Positions 9,695 to 18,853 of a stretch of 64,000 nt of DNA are shown here, one piece after another. Origin of the DNA: Microbacterium sp. Bi121 (lineage in GTDB: Bacteria; Actinomycetota; Actinomycetes; Actinomycetales; Microbacteriaceae); contig NZ_CAKKLJ010000006.1 of the NCBI RefSeq assembly GCF_918698005.1, positions 62,001-126,000 on the forward strand, written 5' to 3'. The notes beneath the pieces are model-generated. The model was given only the letters and a program-made list of their open reading frames with translations. It was not told the DNA's origin and did no database searches. The position numbers and the translations under genes are program-made. Position 1 is the stretch's first letter. Each line of letters starts with the position of its first letter.

Positions 9695-11353
9695 TCACAG
9701 CATCGGCACGTTCAGGCCGCGCTCGCGCGCGACCTCACGGGCACGCTCGTACCCGGCATCCACATGGCGCATGACGCCGGTACCAGGATCATTCGTGAGC
9801 ACCCGCTCGAGCTTCTCTGCGGCGAGCGCGGTGCCGTCGGCGACAGTCACCTGGCCGGCGTGGATGCTCCGACCGATCCCGACCCCTCCGCCGTGGTGCA
9901 GCGACACCCACGAGGCCCCGGATGCCGTGTTCAGCAGCGCGTTCAGCAGCGGCCAGTCCGCGATCGCATCCGAGCCGTCGGCCATGGCCTCGGTCTCGCG
10001 GTACGGAGAGGCCACGGATCCGGCATCCAGATGATCACGGCCGATCACGATCGGCGCCGTCAGCTCGCCCGAGGCGACCATCTCGTTGAACCTAAGGCCG
10101 GCGAGGTGGCGCTCCTTGTATCCGAGCCAGCAGATGCGCGCCGGCAGTCCCTCGAAGTGCACCTTCTCGGCTGCCTGGTCGAGCCAGCGGTGCAGGGCGG
10201 CGTCCTCAGGGAACAGCTCCTTGACGGCGCGGTCGGTCGCGGCGATGTCTGCCGGATCCCCGGAGAGCGCGACCCAGCGGAACGGCCCCTTGCCCTCGGC
10301 GAACAGCGGCCGGATGTATGCCGGCACGAACCCGGGGAACGCGAACGCCCGCTCGAAGCCGCCGAGCTCGGCCTCACGACGTATGGAGTTGCCGTAGTCG
10401 AAGACGGCGGCACCGGCATCCTGGAATCCGACCATCGCGGCGACGTGCTCCGCCATCGACGCGCGTGCACGATCGGTGAATCCGGAAGGGTCGCGCTCGG
10501 CCTCGGCCTTCCAATCCGCGACAGCGACTCCCTGCGGCAGATACGCGAGCGGATCGTGCGCGCTGGTCTGATCGGTGACGATGTCGATCGGGATGCCGCG
10601 GCGCAGCAACTCGGGGAAGACATCGGCGGCGTTGCCGACGACCCCGACGGACAGCGCCGTGCCGGCATCCTTGGCGGCGAGGACGTCGGCGACGGCCTGA
10701 TCGAGATCGGCCGTATAGCGGTCGAGGTACCCGTGCTCGACGCGACGTGCGAGGCGGGTCTCGTCGACGTCGACGATCAGCACCGCTCCCCCGTTCATCG
10801 TCACGGCAAGCGGCTGCGCGCCGCCCATTCCGCCAGCGCCTCCGGTGAGGGTGAGTGTCCCCGCGAGTGAGTCGCGGCCGGAGCTTGTTGAAGAGCCGAG
10901 CGAGCGCGCGACGGCCGCGAACGTCTCGTATGTGCCCTGCAGGATGCCCTGGGTGCCGATGTAGATCCAGGAACCTGCCGTCATCTGCCCGTACATGGTC
11001 AGGCCCAGTGATTCGAGGCGGCGGAACTCCGGCCACGTCGCCCAGTCGCCGACGAGGTTCGAGTTCGCAATCAGCACGCGCGGCGCCCACTCGTGCGTGC
11101 GGAAGACGCCGACCGGCTTGCCGGACTGCACGAGCAGGGTCTCGTCGGGCTCCAGCTCGTCGAGGGTGCGCACGATCGCGTCGTACGCCTCCCAGCTGCG
11201 CGCGGCGCGTCCGGTGCCGCCGTAGACGACGAGGTCCTCCGGGTGCTCGGCGACCTCGGGGTCGAGGTTGTTCATCAGCATGCGCTTGGCGGCCTCGGCG
11301 CCCCAGCTCTTGGCGGTGCGCTCCGGTCCGCGTGCGGCGTGGATGTCTTTCAT
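9695..11353 (-). CDS. hutU: Urocanate hydratase
   Basis: 552 residues, NAD-dependent urocanase that converts urocanate to imidazolone-propionate. Family sequence runs from the start ([24 protein letters not shown]), with [17 protein letters not shown] and the NAD-binding [21 protein letters not shown]. The start at 11353 overlaps the hutH stop as ATGA, so the longer open frame upstream is not used. A short Ser/Gly-rich stretch ([13 protein letters not shown]) before the NAD motif resembles in-frame repeat sequence but does not lengthen the protein noticeably. Confidence 0.96.
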   Translation of the reverse strand: MKDIHAARGPERTAKSWGAEAAKRMLMNNLDPEVAEHPEDLVVYGGTGRAARSWEAYDAIVRTLDELEPDETLLVQSGKPVGVFRTHEWAPRVLIANSNLVGDWATWPEFRRLESLGLTMYGQMTAGSWIYIGTQGILQGTYETFAAVARSLGSSTSSGRDSLAGTLTLTGGAGGMGGAQPLAVTMNGGAVLIVDVDETRLARRVEHGYLDRYTADLDQAVADVLAAKDAGTALSVGVVGNAADVFPELLRRGIPIDIVTDQTSAHDPLAYLPQGVAVADWKAEAERDPSGFTDRARASMAEHVAAMVGFQDAGAAVFDYGNSIRREAELGGFERAFAFPGFVPAYIRPLFAEGKGPFRWVALSGDPADIAATDRAVKELFPEDAALHRWLDQAAEKVHFEGLPARICWLGYKERHLAGLRFNEMVASGELTAPIVIGRDHLDAGSVASPYRETEAMADGSDAIADWPLLNALLNTASGASWVSLHHGGGVGIGRSIHAGQVTVADGTALAAEKLERVLTNDPGTGVMRHVDAGYERAREVARERGLNVPML

Positions 11354-12912
11354 GAGTTCTCCTTGGCGGCGATGGATGACAGCGCGGTGATGGATGACAG
11401 CGCGCTGCGGGCGACGGCGCCCGAACGGACGAGTTCGGTGACGGCTTCCATCTCGGGTGAGAGGAATCGGTCGGGGCCGGGGCCGGCGGCCACGGTGCGG
11501 ACGAGGTCGCGAACGGCCCCGGTGGCTGGTCCTGCCTCGAGCGGTGCTCTGAGGTCGAGCGCGCGAGCCGCCGTGATGACCTCGATCGCGAGAACGCGGG
11601 CGAGCCCGTCGATCGCTCGACGCAGCTTGCGCGCTGCGGCCCACCCCATCGACACGTGGTCCTCCTGCATGGCGGAGGACGGGATCGAGTCGACGGATGC
11701 CGGAACGGCGAGCCGCTTGAGCTCGGAGACGATCCCCGCGGCGGCGTACTGCGCGATCATGAGCCCTGAGTCCACGCCGACCTCGTGCGCGAGGAACGGC
11801 GGCAGACCGTGGCTGCGTGCGGGGTCGAGCGCACGATCGGTGCGGCGCTCCGACACCGACGCGACGTCGGCGACCGAGATCGCCAGGAAGTCGAGGACGG
11901 CCGCGACCGGCGCCCCGTGGAAGTTGCCGTTCGACTCGATGCGGCCGTCAACTGTGACGACGGGGTTGTCGATGACGCTCGCGAGCTCGCGCGAGGCGAT
12001 CATCGCGGCGTGCGTCATGGTGTCGCGTGCTGCCCCGTGCACCTGCGGAGCGCAGCGCAGCGAGTAGGCGTCCTGCACGCGGCCGTCCTCGGGTCCGCGG
12101 TGGCTCGCGACCATCGGCGAACCGGCGAGGAACGCGCGGATGTGCGAGGCGGACACCGTCTGCCCGTCCTGCGGGCGCAGAGCCATGAGGTCGGCGGCGA
12201 ACACGGCATCGGTTCCGAGCTGGCTCTCGACCGACATGGCCGCCGCCACGTCGGCAGTCGTGATGAGCGTCTCGAGGTCGTGCAGGGCGAGAAGCAGCAT
12301 CCCGAGCATCCCGTCGGTGCCGTTGATGAGCGCGAGCCCCTCCTTCTCCTCGAGGACCAGCGGCTCGATGCCTGCGTCGGCGAGGGCGTCGGATGCCGGG
12401 ATAAGCGCGTCACCCACCCGGACATCGCCCTCTCCCATCGCCGCGAGCGCGATGTGCGCCAGAGGTGCGAGGTCGCCGGAGCATCCGAGCGACCCGTACT
12501 CGCGGACGATCGGGGTGATGCCGGCGTTGAGCATCGCGGCGTAGGTCTCCGCGACCACGGGCCGTACGCCGGTGCGTCCGGAGGCGAGGGTCTGCAGTCG
12601 CAGAAGCTGCAGTGCACGCACGACCTCGGTCTCCACCTCTGCCCCGGTGCCTGCGGCGTGCGAGCGGATGAGGCTGGCCTGCAGCTGACGGCGGCGCTCA
12701 GGGGCGATGAACGTGGTGGCGAGCGCGCCGAATCCTGTCGAGACGCCGTAGTGCGGGTTCGGGTCGGCGGCGAGTCCGTCGATGACGCTCCGCGTCTCGG
12801 CGATGCGTCCGCGCGCCTCGTCCGCGATCTCGATCAGGGCGCCGTCTCGAGCGACGGCGACGACCTGTGCGGGGGTGAGCACGCCTGCGCCGATGCGAAT
12901 GGGTTGTGACAT
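11350..12912 (-). CDS. hutH: Histidine ammonia-lyase
   Basis: 520 residues. It deaminates histidine to urocanate and is the first gene of the hut operon. The catalytic MIO prosthetic group would form from the motif [14 protein letters not shown]. It reads Cys-Ser-Gly instead of the more usual Ala-Ser-Gly, a variant the family pattern allows. The N-terminal [11 protein letters not shown] segment is conserved. Start [10 protein letters not shown] is chosen because it aligns with the normal family N-terminus; the open frame continues 24 codons further upstream. Confidence 0.96.
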   Translation of the reverse strand: MSQPIRIGAGVLTPAQVVAVARDGALIEIADEARGRIAETRSVIDGLAADPNPHYGVSTGFGALATTFIAPERRRQLQASLIRSHAAGTGAEVETEVVRALQLLRLQTLASGRTGVRPVVAETYAAMLNAGITPIVREYGSLGCSGDLAPLAHIALAAMGEGDVRVGDALIPASDALADAGIEPLVLEEKEGLALINGTDGMLGMLLLALHDLETLITTADVAAAMSVESQLGTDAVFAADLMALRPQDGQTVSASHIRAFLAGSPMVASHRGPEDGRVQDAYSLRCAPQVHGAARDTMTHAAMIASRELASVIDNPVVTVDGRIESNGNFHGAPVAAVLDFLAISVADVASVSERRTDRALDPARSHGLPPFLAHEVGVDSGLMIAQYAAAGIVSELKRLAVPASVDSIPSSAMQEDHVSMGWAAARKLRRAIDGLARVLAIEVITAARALDLRAPLEAGPATGAVRDLVRTVAAGPGPDRFLSPEMEAVTELVRSGAVARSALSSITALSSIAAKENS

Positions 12913-12965
12913 GACTCGATTCCACACCTCACCGATGGCGGCGGACACTGCGGCATGGCATCCTG

Positions 12966-12983
12966 TGTCTGTGATCCCAGACA
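12966..12983. promoter_or_regulatory. Inverted repeat between hutH and the IclR gene, probable operator
   Basis: TGTCTG-TGATCC-CAGACA: perfect 6-bp arms around a 6-bp centre in the short region between two divergent genes. This is where an IclR-type regulator would bind to control hutHUI and itself. It overlaps the likely GTG start of the regulator. Confidence 0.55.
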
Positions 12984-13741
12984 ATACGCGAACGGCCCCG
13001 CAGGTCCCGGCAGCCGACCAGACGCTGCGGATCCTGCGTCACCTGGCGACGCGTCCTGCCCCGGTCGCGGCATCCGCCATCGCTCGCGATCTCGACCTCC
13101 CGCGTTCGAGCGTCCACCACCTGCTCAACACGCTCTGCGACCACGGATTCGTGCTGCACCTTCGTGAAGCGCGGCGGTGGGCGCTGGGCACGTCGGCATC
13201 CGAGCTCGCCGGCGGTTTCGCCCGCCAGCAGCCACTGGCCAGGCTCGGCCGCCCGCTCGTCGCGGCCCTTGCCGACCGACTCGGAGAGAGCACGCACCTC
13301 GGTGTGCTGAGCGGCTCCGATGTCGTCTACATCGTCGAGGAGCGAGCACCGCGTCGGCCTGCGCTCGTCACCGACGTCGGCGTGCGCCTGCCTGCGCATC
13401 TGACGGCGACGGGGCGTGCCATGCTCGCCGCGCTCCCCCGCGAACAGGTACGGGCGCTGTATCCCCACGCGTCGGCGTTCTCCACGCGGACGGGGCTCGG
13501 CCCCGGTCGGGCCGGCGAACTGCGCGAACTGCTGCGCAGCATCCGCGCCGCCGGATACGCCTCAGAGGACGGTGAGGTCACGAGCGGCACGCGGTCGGTC
13601 GGCGCAGCGGTGCTCGACGCTTCCGGGTGGCCGGTGGCGGCCGTCGCCGTCACCTGGTCGAGCGGCTCGGGGCCGGCCGAGGCCGACGCGGCGAAGACCG
13701 TCATCGAGACGGCTGCGGAGCTTCAACGCCGCCTGAGGTGA
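12971..13741 (+). CDS. IclR-family transcriptional regulator of hut genes
   Basis: About 256 residues. A winged helix-turn-helix lies near residues 15-75 (DQTLRILRHLATRPAPVAASAIARDLDLPRSSVHHLLNTL), followed by the IclR effector domain (GESTHLGVLSGSDVVYIVEE, LPAHLTATGRAMLAALP). It is divergent from hutH with under 60 bases between, so hut control is likely. The start is uncertain: GTG 12971, GTG 12965 and ATG 12935 are in frame and none has a good ribosome site. Confidence 0.88.
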   Translation: MIPDNTRTAPQVPAADQTLRILRHLATRPAPVAASAIARDLDLPRSSVHHLLNTLCDHGFVLHLREARRWALGTSASELAGGFARQQPLARLGRPLVAALADRLGESTHLGVLSGSDVVYIVEERAPRRPALVTDVGVRLPAHLTATGRAMLAALPREQVRALYPHASAFSTRTGLGPGRAGELRELLRSIRAAGYASEDGEVTSGTRSVGAAVLDASGWPVAAVAVTWSSGSGPAEADAAKTVIETAAELQRRLR

Positions 13742-13816
13742 CCGACCGGTGGACGTGGTGAGGGGAGCCGCAGCTCACCAGTCCGCGACTCCCCCAGGGG
13801 CCAGGCCTTCGTCGGG

Positions 13817-13951
13817 TCAGCCTGCCGCGCCCTTGCGGGGCTTGATGAAGGATTCCGGCGCCTGCTTGGCGCGCTTGGCTGCTCGCTTCTCCTTGAGCGT
13901 CAGCTGCGCTGTCTTCTTGCCCGTCTTCACTGTCGGCGTCTTTCCTGCCAT
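13817..13951 (-). CDS. Small basic protein, 44 residues
   Basis: A 44-residue Lys/Arg-rich protein (MAGKTPTVKTGKKTAQ, then LKEKRAAKRAKQAPESF). It has no recognised domain and is likely a nucleic-acid-binding or ribosome-associated small protein. AGGGGAAG lies upstream of the ATG at 13951. An in-frame ATG further upstream exists but lacks support. It stands alone between convergent and divergent neighbours. Confidence 0.65.
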   Translation of the reverse strand: MAGKTPTVKTGKKTAQLTLKEKRAAKRAKQAPESFIKPRKGAAG

Positions 13952-14096
13952 TGGGACTCGCTTCCCCTCTCGTATCGGCTGGCGTGTGTGCCACCGACCA
14001 TAGCCGGTTCCCAAGGGAAGTCAAATTACCCGGTGAGAAGGAAAAAACGGAATCTCGCGGCGAGACGCCGGAACGGCCGAGCACTAGGCTCGAGAA

Positions 14097-15017
14097 GTGC
14101 TCGAGACTCTGACCGGATTCGCCGTCGTCGGACTCGCGATCGCCGTCGGGTACATCCTCGGTCGCATCGACCTCCTCGGCCCTGGCGCACGGCATGTGCT
14201 CGGCCGGCTGACCTTCTTCGTCCTGTCGCCCTTCCTGCTGTTCACGGTTCTCGCGCAGGCGGATGCACGTGTGCTGTTCTCGTCGCTCCTGCCGGTATCG
14301 GCGATCGCTGCGATCGCGGTCATCGGCGCGTACGCACTGGTCGCTCGCCTGGCCTGGAAGCGACCGATCGGTGAGACGGTCATCGGCGCGCTGTCCGCTG
14401 GGCAGGTGAACTCGAACAACATCGGCATCCCGCTGTCGCTGTACCTGCTCGGCAGCGCCGCCTACCCGGCGCCGGTGATCCTCATGCAGCTGCTGGTCTT
14501 CACGCCGATCTCACTGACGATCCTCGACACGGTGACGAGCGGACGCACCTCTGCGTGGCGCACGTTCGTCCGCACGGCGACGAATCCGATCATCGTCGGC
14601 TCGGCGCTCGGCACACTCGTCTCGGTGCTCGGCATTCAGCTGCCGCCGATCGTGATGGAGCCGGCGACCCTGATCGCGAACGCTTGCGTACCCGTGCTTC
14701 TGATCAGCTATGGCATCTCTCTTTTCGGGCAGAGGGTGCTCGGCACCTCGGGGCATCGGCGAGACGTTCTTCTCGCGAGCACGTTGAAGCTGCTGGTCAT
14801 GCCGGTGATCGCCTGGGTCGTCGCGGAGTTCCTGTTCGGCCTGTCGGCGCATGAGGTGCTGATCGTGGTGGTGCTGGCGGCGCTTCCCACGGCGCAGAAC
14901 GTGTTCAACTACTCGCAGCGGTACGACATCGGCGAGTCCATCTCCCGGGACACGGTGTTCATCACGACGGTCGGGTGCATCCCGGTGCTGCTGGCTGCGA
15001 CCCTGATCCTCGGGTGA
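14097..15017 (+). CDS. AEC (auxin efflux carrier) family transporter
   Basis: 306-residue inner-membrane protein, about ten hydrophobic helices, with the AEC-family features of a small-organic-acid exporter (GQVNSNNIGIPLSLYLLG, AALPTAQNVFNYSQRY). The substrate is not predictable. The GTG start is 6 nt after TAGGCT (14085-14090) with no ribosome site, so the mRNA is probably leaderless. Confidence 0.9.
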   Translation: MLETLTGFAVVGLAIAVGYILGRIDLLGPGARHVLGRLTFFVLSPFLLFTVLAQADARVLFSSLLPVSAIAAIAVIGAYALVARLAWKRPIGETVIGALSAGQVNSNNIGIPLSLYLLGSAAYPAPVILMQLLVFTPISLTILDTVTSGRTSAWRTFVRTATNPIIVGSALGTLVSVLGIQLPPIVMEPATLIANACVPVLLISYGISLFGQRVLGTSGHRRDVLLASTLKLLVMPVIAWVVAEFLFGLSAHEVLIVVVLAALPTAQNVFNYSQRYDIGESISRDTVFITTVGCIPVLLAATLILG

Positions 15018-15061
15018 GATGTCGCGGGTGAGATGTCACTGCTTTCTGGCAGAGTGAGTGC

Positions 15062-15967
15062 ATGAGCGGTCTGCGAATCCTGCATCTCAGCGACACGCAT
15101 TTCTCCGGAGACGGCGGGCGCCATTACGGAGTCGTCGACACGGCGGAGCACCTTCGCCGTGCACTCGCGCAGGTCGGGCATCTGCTGTTCGACCTCGTGG
15201 TCGTCTCGGGCGATGTGAGCGAGGACGGCACCGAGGAGTCGTACCGGCACGTCCGCGAGCAGCTCACGCCGTGGGCGCAGGCGCGCGGAGCGCGCCTCGT
15301 CTTCGCGATGGGCAATCACGACAGGCGCGAGGCCTTCCGTGCGGTTCTGGGCGGCGGACAGCCGGATGCCGGTGAGCAGGAGCTCGCGGGCATCGATCTG
15401 GAGCGCCCGGTGGCATCTGTCGCCACGCACGAGGGGTGGCGCGTCATCGTCCTCGACAGTTCGGTGCAGGGCGTCGGGTTCGGCGGTCTCGAGGATGAGC
15501 AGAAGCAGTTCCTGCGCGAGACGCTTGTCACCCCGGCAGAGAACGGCACCGTCGTCGTCGTGCACCACCCTCCCGTGGGCGCCCAGACCGATCTGCTGCA
15601 GGCGCTCGCCCTGGATGAGCAGGACGGACGCGACCTCATCGACATCGTCGCGGGCACGGACGTTCGCGTCATCCTCTCTGGTCATTACCACTTGCCGATC
15701 ACGGAGTTCGTGGCGGGGGTGCCCGTCACCGTCGCCCCAGGCGTGACCAACGTCTCATGCGGGTTCGGCGACCCGGCGGAGGAAGCGGCGATCAACGGCT
15801 TCGGCGGATCGGTCGTGACGATCGACGGCGATCGCGTGCGCGTCGTGCCGTTCGTCGAGCGACTGACTCCGGACGAGCTCGTCTTCCATTTCGACGCGGA
15901 CGTCGTCGCCGACATCATCAGGGATGCCGGGCGGCCTGCTGACCCTGCGGAGTCGCTGGCTCCCTGA
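15062..15967 (+). CDS. Calcineurin-like metallophosphoesterase (CpdA-like)
   Basis: 301 residues with the complete dinuclear metal signature: LSDTHFSG near residue 10, VVSGDVSEDG, AMGNHD, VVVHHPP and ILSGHYHLP. This is the class III cyclic-nucleotide phosphodiesterase arrangement, so hydrolysis of cAMP or another phosphodiester is plausible but unproven. There is no signal peptide. It follows the AEC gene by 44 bases on the same strand. Confidence 0.9.
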   Translation: MSGLRILHLSDTHFSGDGGRHYGVVDTAEHLRRALAQVGHLLFDLVVVSGDVSEDGTEESYRHVREQLTPWAQARGARLVFAMGNHDRREAFRAVLGGGQPDAGEQELAGIDLERPVASVATHEGWRVIVLDSSVQGVGFGGLEDEQKQFLRETLVTPAENGTVVVVHHPPVGAQTDLLQALALDEQDGRDLIDIVAGTDVRVILSGHYHLPITEFVAGVPVTVAPGVTNVSCGFGDPAEEAAINGFGGSVVTIDGDRVRVVPFVERLTPDELVFHFDADVVADIIRDAGRPADPAESLAP

Positions 15968-15982
15968 GCGACTCCGATCTTC

Positions 15983-17056
15983 TCAGAGGGCGGGATCGAA
16001 CCGCACGATGCGATCGTCGTCGAGCCCTGGACTCCCGCGACCGTCGGTGTTGTTGGTCAGCACCCAGAGCGCGTCATCGGGCGCGACGACGACGTCACGC
16101 AGCCGGCCGTACTCGCCGGTCCAGAGCTCGGTGGAGGCCGTGAGGTCGTCGAGCGGCACCTGTCGCAGCCGCTCGCCTCGGAGGTTCGCGATGAAGATGC
16201 AGCCGCCCGCGACCGCGATGCCGCTCGGGCTCGCTTCGGCGGGCTGCCATTGCTGCACGGGGTCGATGTAGCGTTCGTCCTCTGCGATCCCCTCGACCTC
16301 GGGCCAGCCGTAGTCGCCGCCGGCCTCGATGACGTTGAGCTCGTCCCAGGTGTCCTGCCCGAACTCGGACGCGTACATCGTGCCGTCGGCATCCCAGGCG
16401 ATGCCCTGCGGGTTGCGGTGCCCGTAGCTGTACACGTAGGAGCCGGGGAACGGGTTGTCTGCGGGGGTATCGCCGTCCGGGGTCATGCGCAGGATCTTTC
16501 CGCCCAGGCTGTCCAGGTCCTGGGCGGATGGGCGGTCTCCTGCGTCGCCCGCTGTCGCGTACAGCATCCCGTCCGGTCCGAACGCGATGCGGCCGCCGTT
16601 GTGATTGCCGGCCGACGGGATGCCGTCGAGCACGGTCTCCGGATCCCCGACGCTCACGCTGCCGGACCCTCCCTCGATCGGGAAGCGCACGATGCGGTTG
16701 TCGTCGACGGATGTGAAGTACGCGTAGAGGTGGTCGTCGCGCACGGCGATGCCGAGGAGGCCGCCCTCGCCGGACGGCTGGACCCCCGGCACCACGACGA
16801 CCTCGCGCGCTGCGCCGGTGTCGTCGAGCTCGACGATGCGTGCCGTGTCGCGTTCGCTGACGAGCGGGATGTCGTCGAAGAACGCCACGGACCACGGCAC
16901 GTCGAGCCCGTCGGCGACGGCGGTTGGGGCGCCTGCAGAGGCCACCCCTGGTGTTGCAGCATCCGTGTCCGGTGAGACGTCCGACTGCGGAGCACACGAC
17001 GCGAGGACGAGCACGGCCACAGCAGCCGCGGCACCCAGTACAGCCCTCGCATTCAT
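15983..17056 (-). CDS. PQQ-dependent glucose/sorbosone dehydrogenase-like lipoprotein
   Basis: 357 residues. The signal peptide ends in the lipobox LASC, so the enzyme should be anchored outside the membrane. The GSDH-type beta-propeller follows, with conserved GLDVPWSVAFF, GEGGLLGIAV, NHNGGRIAFGPDGMLYATAGDA and YSYGHRNPQGIAWD, containing the expected active-site His and Arg. It probably oxidises an aldose with PQQ as cofactor; PQQ synthesis genes are not in view. It converges with the phosphoesterase gene. Confidence 0.9.
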   Translation of the reverse strand: MNARAVLGAAAAVAVLVLASCAPQSDVSPDTDAATPGVASAGAPTAVADGLDVPWSVAFFDDIPLVSERDTARIVELDDTGAAREVVVVPGVQPSGEGGLLGIAVRDDHLYAYFTSVDDNRIVRFPIEGGSGSVSVGDPETVLDGIPSAGNHNGGRIAFGPDGMLYATAGDAGDRPSAQDLDSLGGKILRMTPDGDTPADNPFPGSYVYSYGHRNPQGIAWDADGTMYASEFGQDTWDELNVIEAGGDYGWPEVEGIAEDERYIDPVQQWQPAEASPSGIAVAGGCIFIANLRGERLRQVPLDDLTASTELWTGEYGRLRDVVVAPDDALWVLTNNTDGRGSPGLDDDRIVRFDPAL

Positions 17057-17087
17057 GCTCGGAGCCTACGACTTCTCGGGGGAATGA

Positions 17088-17120
17088 GTGAAGCCCCCGG
17101 CAGCTGCCTGGGGGCTTCAC
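17088..17120. terminator. Strong hairpin downstream of tRNA-Ala
   Basis: Perfect 11-bp arms (GTGAAGCCCCC and GGGGGCTTCAC) with a GC-rich self-complementary interior. It lies between the 3' end of tRNA-Ala and the dehydrogenase gene, so it probably ends the tRNA transcript. No clear T-run follows. Confidence 0.7.
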
Positions 17121-17126
17121 GTTCGG

Positions 17127-17199
17127 TGGACCTAAGGGGATTCGAACCCCTGACCTCCTCGATGCGAACGAGGCGCGCTACCAACTGCGCCATAGGCCC
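17127..17199 (-). tRNA. tRNA-Ala (anticodon CGC)
   Basis: Full cloverleaf: acceptor GGGCCTA pairs with TAGGTCC, the D-arm is GGCGCAGTTGGTAGCGC, and the anticodon stem CCTCG/CGAGG holds loop TTCGCAT. The T-arm is CAGGGGTTCGAATCCCCTT. Anticodon CGC reads the alanine codon GCG. The CCA end is not encoded (ACCG follows). Confidence 0.97.
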
Positions 17200-17253
17200 A
17201 TGAACCTCAGCTAGATTATCACGCTCGAAAGGGGCGTTGCGCCGAGGCGATGC

Positions 17254-18126
17254 TCAACCGGCCGCGCGCCGCTGCAGCAGTTGACGGACGTGCCGCTCGA
17301 TCTCGTCGTCGTCCACGAAGCCCATGCGTGCGTACGGCGAGGCAGGCTGTTCCGCGGGTGGAGCGGGAGCAGCAGGCAGCGAGATCGGCTCCGCCGGAGC
17401 CATCTGCGCTGCGCGCTTGCGCAGCTCGGCCATGCGCTCAGCCCGAACCAACTCGCGCTTCGCTTCGATCTCGGCCTGGGCGGTCTGCGCCAGCGATCCG
17501 CTGACGGATGCCATCGGCGCCGGCAGTGGACGCGGCGTCCACGACGCGCGCCCCTGATCGTGCAGAGGCGGCGAGACGCGCGGCGCATTGTCCGCCAGGA
17601 CGGTCGCTGCGGGCCGGTTCAGCGCGCGGCGCGCAACGGACGCCATCTTCTGCAGCGTGATGGCTGCCGCGACGGCCACAGCGCCACCGATCCAGATCAG
17701 CACCGCAGATGCGACGGCGATCTGCTGCCAGACCCCGAGTCCGGCGAGTGCGAGCCCCACCACAAGCACGGATGCTGCGACAATACGGACCCGCCGACGT
17801 GCGCGCGCCTGGCGGAGCACAGGATCGGCGCTGGCAGCGGCGAGTTCGGCTCGAAGCTGCACGAGTTCTGCGGCTTCCTTCTCCGACTGCAGCCGCTTGG
17901 CGAGCTTCTGCTGCGCGAGCGCGGTGCGGGCGTTGAGCTCCAGGCGCACCTCTTGGGGCGTCTCGCTCGTCTCGGCGAGAACGCGAAGAGCCTGATTCAG
18001 GCGAACGGCGTTCCGTTCGGCGGCGTTGTACTGATACCGGCCGCGCCATGACGGCAGCAGATAAAGCATCCAGAGCAGCACTGCGACAAGGACGATCACG
18101 CCCCCACTCAGCACCGGCCCATTCAT
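17254..18126 (-). CDS. Membrane protein of unknown function
   Basis: 290 residues, no recognised family. A helix at the extreme N-terminus (GGVIVLVAVLLWMLYLL) is followed by a charged coiled-coil-like stretch (about 35-110). Two further membrane helices (VRIVAASVLVVGLALAGLG and VASAVLIWIGGAVAVAAAI) precede a Pro/Ala-rich cytoplasmic tail. GNAT, galU and this gene run in the same direction. A divisome or envelope role is possible but nothing in the sequence shows it. Confidence 0.75.
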   Translation of the reverse strand: MNGPVLSGGVIVLVAVLLWMLYLLPSWRGRYQYNAAERNAVRLNQALRVLAETSETPQEVRLELNARTALAQQKLAKRLQSEKEAAELVQLRAELAAASADPVLRQARARRRVRIVAASVLVVGLALAGLGVWQQIAVASAVLIWIGGAVAVAAAITLQKMASVARRALNRPAATVLADNAPRVSPPLHDQGRASWTPRPLPAPMASVSGSLAQTAQAEIEAKRELVRAERMAELRKRAAQMAPAEPISLPAAPAPPAEQPASPYARMGFVDDDEIERHVRQLLQRRAAG

Positions 18127-18202
18127 AGCCTCAACGGTATTCGACCGCGCCCCGCGCGCCCCTCAGCGCCGGCGCGTGTCGCCCGGCGACATCGGACGGG
18201 TT

Positions 18203-18832
18203 TCAGATCGCGAGTCGATCGGCGGGTGGGATGCTGGCGGCGTCCTGTGGCGCACGGCCGCTGAGCCAGCGCGCCAGCACTCCATCCGGCACATCCTCAC
18301 GGGTCAGCGCGAACGCGTAGTGATCCCGCCAATCGCCGTCGATGTGGATGTATCGACGCCGGAAGCCCTCGTATCGGAAACCGAGCTTCTGCACGACGCG
18401 CAGGCTCGCGGCGTTCTCCGGTCGGATGCAGATCTCCATCCGATGCAGGCCGTACTCGGTGAAGCACGCATCAGTGGCGAGCGCGACCGCGGTCGGAGTG
18501 ATTCCCCGCCCGGCGAATCGCTCGCTGACCCAGTACCCGATCGTCGCCGAGTTCAACGAGCCGCGGGCCACGCCCCAGACGTTGAGCTGCCCGGCGATCT
18601 CACCGTCGTGCAGCATCACGAACGGATAGCCGCCGCCGTCGCGGTACTGCTGGAGGAGCCGCCGGATGCTCAGCCGCATGTCGAACGACGCCGTCCCGCC
18701 GGGGATCGTCGCCTCCCACCGCTGCAGCCACGAGCGATTGGCGAGCAGTTCGTTCTGAAGGGTGCGCGCGTCGCGGGTCCTGATGAGCCGCAGCTCCACG
18801 GGACCGTGACGATGACCCTGCAGGTATTCCAT
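18203..18832 (-). CDS. GNAT N-acetyltransferase (RimJ/RimL type)
   Basis: 209 residues. It has the GNAT fold pattern of RimJ/RimL-like enzymes that acetylate protein N-termini or small amines: IGYWVSERFAGRGITPTAVALATD (acetyl-CoA-binding motif A) and HRMEICIRPENAASLRVVQKLGFRYEG (motif B). The acceptor is unknown. It lies 21 bases downstream of galU on the same strand. Confidence 0.88.
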   Translation of the reverse strand: MEYLQGHRHGPVELRLIRTRDARTLQNELLANRSWLQRWEATIPGGTASFDMRLSIRRLLQQYRDGGGYPFVMLHDGEIAGQLNVWGVARGSLNSATIGYWVSERFAGRGITPTAVALATDACFTEYGLHRMEICIRPENAASLRVVQKLGFRYEGFRRRYIHIDGDWRDHYAFALTREDVPDGVLARWLSGRAPQDAASIPPADRLAI

Positions 18833-18853
18833 CGATCTACCCCGCCGGAAGGC

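Noticed and set aside
13756..13779. Weak hairpin GGTGAG/CTCACC after the IclR gene
   Set aside because: Only six base pairs with an 11-nt loop and no T-run; not strong enough to call a terminator.
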